Below, in pieces: positions 46,894 to 49,731 of a DNA stretch of 49,731 nucleotides. This DNA comes from an uncultured Candidatus Berkelbacteria bacterium. GTDB taxonomy: Bacteria > Patescibacteriota > UBA1384 > XYA2-FULL-43-10 > CAINNR01. The stretch lies in contig CAINNR010000035.1 in assembly GCA_903851235.1 (NCBI GenBank), forward strand, positions 1 through 49,731. Reading direction: 5' to 3'. Position numbers and translations under genes: made by a program. The first letter of the stretch is position 1; each line of letters opens with the position of its first letter. The notes below the pieces were generated by a model that saw only the letters and a list, made by a program, of their open reading frames with translations, was not told where the DNA came from and ran no database searches.

Positions 46894-46916
46894 TTGAAAC
46901 TGATTAAAGAACCCAA

Positions 46917-46955
46917 AGCGGTCGCAGGCTTTCGCCCACGACCGCTATTTTTTTT
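46917..46955 (+). terminator. Rho-independent terminator
   Basis: AGCGGTCG / CGACCGCT 8-bp stem (46917-46924, 46939-46946), followed by eight T. Confidence 0.88.
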
Positions 46956-46983
46956 GCTTATTAGTTTAAGACTTATGACTTTT

Positions 46984-48777
46984 TTAAACTTCTATCACCA
47001 CCGGAATTACCATCGGTCGGCGTTCGGTTTCTTTGTAAAGAAAATCGCCAAGTTCTTCGCGGATTTTAGTTTTAATTAGTCCCCAATCACCACGTGATCG
47101 TTTATCAACCGCATGTTTGGCAAAAAGTCGTTTAATTTCCGCCCTGGCCTTGTGAACCAGGTCCTCATTTTCTCGCATATAAATGAAGCCACGAGAAATA
47201 ATATCAGGTGAAGTGACGATTTGTCCGCTTTCATGACTAACGGTGACAATGACAACGAAGATGCCGTCTTCGGCCATGGCTTTTCGGTCGCGAAGAACAA
47301 TATTGCCAACATCGCCGACACCGAGTCCATCAACCATAACATATGAAGCCGGGACACGCTTATTTGTAACGCCACCTTTTCCACCCTCAAATTCGATAAT
47401 CTGGCCGTTGTCGGAAACCAAGATATTCTCCTCTGGAATTCCAACATCCTGTGCTAGTCCGGCGTGAACCATCAATTTGTGACGTTCGCCATGAATCGGA
47501 ACAAAGAATTTCGGTTTGATTAAACCGATCATCAATTTCAAATCTTCTTGATAAGCGTGACCGGAGGTGTGAACGTCAAACATTTTCTGATAGATAACCC
47601 TTGCGCCTTCGCGATACAGGTTGTCCATAACTTCAGAAACCGATCGTTCGTTGCCGGGAATCGGCGAGGATGAAAGAATGACCGTGTCGCCTTTTTTAAT
47701 TTTAATCTGTCGATGTTCGCCAGCAGCAATTCTGGTTAGCGCCGAGCGTTCCTCACCTTGAGAACCGGTACAAACAACCGTGACGCGGTTATCAGGATAT
47801 TTGCCGATGTCGGCAACATCAATCATCGTCTCCGGCGGGATAATCAGCGCTTTGATTGAAGCCGCAACTTCAACGTTGGCAATCATTGATCGGCCGGAAA
47901 AAGCGACTTTGCGATTTAATCTTTTAGAAACATTTAAAATCTGTTGAATACGAGAGATAAGCGAAGCAAATGTCGCCATGATAATTCGGCCGCGAGCGTT
48001 TTCGACCAATTTGAACAGTGAATCCTCCACCTCTTTTTCTGATATTGTATGACCGGGTTTTTCAGCATTGGTTGAATCGGAAAAAAGGGCTAAAACGCCC
48101 TGGCCACCGAGTTGCGCCAACTTTGAAAAGTCGGTCGGCTTGCCGTCTGCCGGTGTATGATCGAATTTCCAGTCGGTGGCATAAACCAAAATTCCTTCCG
48201 GAGTCGTAATTGAAAGCCCGAAACTGTCGGGGATATTGTGATTTAGCCTGAAAGTTTCAATTCGAAAACATCCGAGTTGTAAAATTTCTTCACCCGGAGT
48301 AACGGTTGTGATTTTGACCCGGTTTTCCATACTAAACTCTTCGAGTCTTTTTTTAATTAGTCCAACGGTCATTGGCGCCGAATAAATTTGTGGGCTTCCA
48401 AGCTTGTCATATAAATAAGGAATCGCGCCGGTGTGGTCCAAGTGACCGTGAGTGATAACCAAACCGCGAATCTTGCTTTTGTTGTCGGCCAGATAGGAAA
48501 CATCGGGAATAACATAGTCGATTCCCGGCATGTCTTCATTCGGAAACATTAAACCGGCATCAATGATCATGATGTCGTTGCCATATTCAATGGCGGTCAT
48601 ATTTTTACCAACTTCTTCCAAACCACCCATTGGGATAATTCGAAGCGCCGGTTTTTTAAACGGGTTAGCGTTCGGTTGCGGCTGACTGACAACACCGGCA
48701 TTCGGGGTTAAATTACCAAATGTCTTCGATAGGTCGGTCTTTTTCGGTCCGCGTTGCGTTCTTTCTCGTGTAATCAT
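46984..48777 (-). CDS. rnj: ribonuclease J
   Basis: About 597 residues from ATG 48777 (GGAGAAAG upstream). A basic N-terminal extension (about 45 residues) is followed by the metallo-beta-lactamase core with HGHLDH and by the beta-CASP part (FSDSTNAEKPG, SSSPIPGNERS, HTSGHAYQED, HGERHKL). It degrades and matures RNA by endo- and 5'-exonuclease action, serving the RNase E role. Followed by a gap to the orphan gene. Confidence 0.93.
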   Translation of the reverse strand: MITRERTQRGPKKTDLSKTFGNLTPNAGVVSQPQPNANPFKKPALRIIPMGGLEEVGKNMTAIEYGNDIMIIDAGLMFPNEDMPGIDYVIPDVSYLADNKSKIRGLVITHGHLDHTGAIPYLYDKLGSPQIYSAPMTVGLIKKRLEEFSMENRVKITTVTPGEEILQLGCFRIETFRLNHNIPDSFGLSITTPEGILVYATDWKFDHTPADGKPTDFSKLAQLGGQGVLALFSDSTNAEKPGHTISEKEVEDSLFKLVENARGRIIMATFASLISRIQQILNVSKRLNRKVAFSGRSMIANVEVAASIKALIIPPETMIDVADIGKYPDNRVTVVCTGSQGEERSALTRIAAGEHRQIKIKKGDTVILSSSPIPGNERSVSEVMDNLYREGARVIYQKMFDVHTSGHAYQEDLKLMIGLIKPKFFVPIHGERHKLMVHAGLAQDVGIPEENILVSDNGQIIEFEGGKGGVTNKRVPASYVMVDGLGVGDVGNIVLRDRKAMAEDGIFVVIVTVSHESGQIVTSPDIISRGFIYMRENEDLVHKARAEIKRLFAKHAVDKRSRGDWGLIKTKIREELGDFLYKETERRPMVIPVVIEV

Positions 48778-48843
48778 AGTTCTTTCTCCAAAATTCCAAT
48801 CGGTCAAATTTGTCTAATTGGACCAATTAGTCTTATTAGTTCT

Positions 48844-49482
48844 TTAAAATAATTTTTCTTGCTTAATAATAACTTTTTCTCTTTCAATTTTTTCTTTAGA
48901 TAGTTCCACTTTCACCTTCTCTATCGCCGCCGGCAATTTGGCAAAATCATCAAGTAATGTTTGCCGCATACTGCCATTGTGAAGGGCAGCTGCCGGATGA
49001 TAAAGCGGGAAAAAGTAGATTCCATTTGCCCGGTGGTACAATTTCGCTCGCAACTTTGTAATACCACCGAGATCGGGAAGATAAGTTTCTGTGCTGTGCC
49101 GTCCTAGCGTAACGACGATTTTCGGATTAATAATCCGTATCTGTTGCTCTAGGTACTTTCGGCAAGCCGATTTTTCTTCCGGTAATGGATCACGATTTGC
49201 AGGCGGGCGGCATTTCAAAGTATTTGCGATATAAACATCCGCTCGCTGTAAACCGATAGAATCAAGTAGTTGATCAAGAAATTTGCCGGCTGGACCGCAA
49301 AACGGTCGACCTTCTTCGTCTTCTCTTGCGCCCGGAGCCTCGCCGATAAACAATATTTGGGCTAGAGGATTTCCTTCACCGGGGACGATATTTCGTCGTG
49401 TCTTATAAAGAGGACAAAGTTGGCAGTTAGCAATTTCTCTCTCAACTTTAAGTAGTTGTTCTTTTGTTTCTTCTAGGTCCAT
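48844..49482 (-). CDS. family 4 uracil-DNA glycosylase (Fe-S type)
   Basis: 212 residues from ATG 49482. The motif GEAPGAREDEEGRPFCGPAGKFLD holds the catalytic Gly-Glu-Ala-Pro and the Cys ligands are C-x2-C (NCQLCPL) plus two later Cys (LKCRPP, SACRKY). It excises uracil from DNA and is typical for CPR bacteria. A canonical promoter lies upstream. Confidence 0.93.
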   Translation of the reverse strand: MDLEETKEQLLKVEREIANCQLCPLYKTRRNIVPGEGNPLAQILFIGEAPGAREDEEGRPFCGPAGKFLDQLLDSIGLQRADVYIANTLKCRPPANRDPLPEEKSACRKYLEQQIRIINPKIVVTLGRHSTETYLPDLGGITKLRAKLYHRANGIYFFPLYHPAAALHNGSMRQTLLDDFAKLPAAIEKVKVELSKEKIEREKVIIKQEKLF

Positions 49483-49554
49483 AAAAGCAAAAAATATAGC
49501 TCTGGTTGCCTTAGATTGATGTAAAGAGATCAAACAATTAAGATTCTTATTTAC

Positions 49555-49583
49555 ATCTTAGCATACCTATTTACATTTGTCAA
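49555..49583 (-). promoter_or_regulatory. sigma70 promoter of the glycosylase gene
   Basis: On the minus strand TTGACA (49578-49583), exactly 17 bp spacer, TAAGAT (49555-49560). Confidence 0.75.
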
Positions 49584-49596
49584 GCCTTTTGCGGCT

Positions 49597-49731
49597 CTAT
49601 GTCAAGTAATGTGATAAAAGTAGACTAATTGGAATGAAAGCAAGCATTGCCTTTCTAATGTAATTATCAATATTTCTAAAACCATATGATAAGCGTTTAA
49701 TAGTTTTAAGTTTTGTGTTGACTCCTTCGGT
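49597..49731 (-). mobile_element. ISL3-type transposase C-terminal fragment (partial at window edge)
   Basis: The minus frame from the last base to TAG 49597-49599 gives 44 residues beginning TEGVNTKLKTIKRLSYGFRN, the well-known C-terminal motif of ISL3-family transposases. The 5' part is outside the window. It ends 14 bp upstream of the promoter of the glycosylase gene. Confidence 0.75.

Overview
The gene content points to a Candidate Phyla Radiation (Patescibacteria-type) bacterium using the standard code. It is A+T-rich and tightly packed, with a minimal housekeeping set, a class E-like sortase, several small lineage-specific proteins, and a diversity-generating retroelement (DGR) whose target resembles those common in CPR genomes. 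The phylum is an inference from gene style; there is no rRNA in the window to confirm it.

Layout. Bases 1-543 hold the end of a transposase and a broken Mg2+-type P-ATPase remnant. 573-2153 is a plus-strand run of small membrane and zinc-binding proteins. 2196-6500 is a minus-strand operon: a MarR regulator with a His-rich segment and two half-ABC exporters that look like a heterodimer with one degenerate ATP site. Then come an M23 peptidase, rpoD and dnaG. 11438-14196 is a compact kinase / nucleotidyltransferase / MiaB-like radical-SAM operon. It is followed by a zinc-knuckle MazG-like protein, a second radical-SAM protein, an ADP-ribosyltransferase-like protein, a frameshifted DUF523 gene and rubrerythrin. 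The right part (36080-49482) is mostly core: sortase, metallo-beta-lactamase-fold protein, PEP synthase, recX, recA, a RodZ-like protein, FtsK, RNase J and family-4 uracil-DNA glycosylase. The right edge carries the end of an ISL3-type transposase.

The accessory island begins at tRNA-Ser(GGA) (18888-18978) and runs to roughly 34.6 kb. It holds a large serine recombinase whose reading frame continues antisense through the tRNA, a TraG/VirD4-like ATPase fused to a replication-relaxation-like domain, DUF3800 and DUF3768 proteins, and the most interesting locus of the window (26623-34156). There, a transglutaminase-like + vWA protein is followed by a MoxR-type AAA+ ATPase whose last 40 residues are a DGR variable repeat (VR). 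Next come the template repeat (TR), an Avd accessory gene on the opposite strand, and a DGR reverse transcriptase. VR and TR are both 114 bp. They differ at 15 positions, and every one is an adenine in TR, so this DGR has been active. The RT gene is split by a (TC)15 microsatellite between RT motifs. One repeat unit fewer would restore a single ORF with the DGR hallmark motif, suggesting an ON/OFF contingency switch for mutagenesis.

A second pattern is a set of six orphan, single-gene units of unknown function scattered between housekeeping operons. Each has its own sigma70-like promoter and Rho-independent terminator, and most have a strong Shine-Dalgarno sequence.
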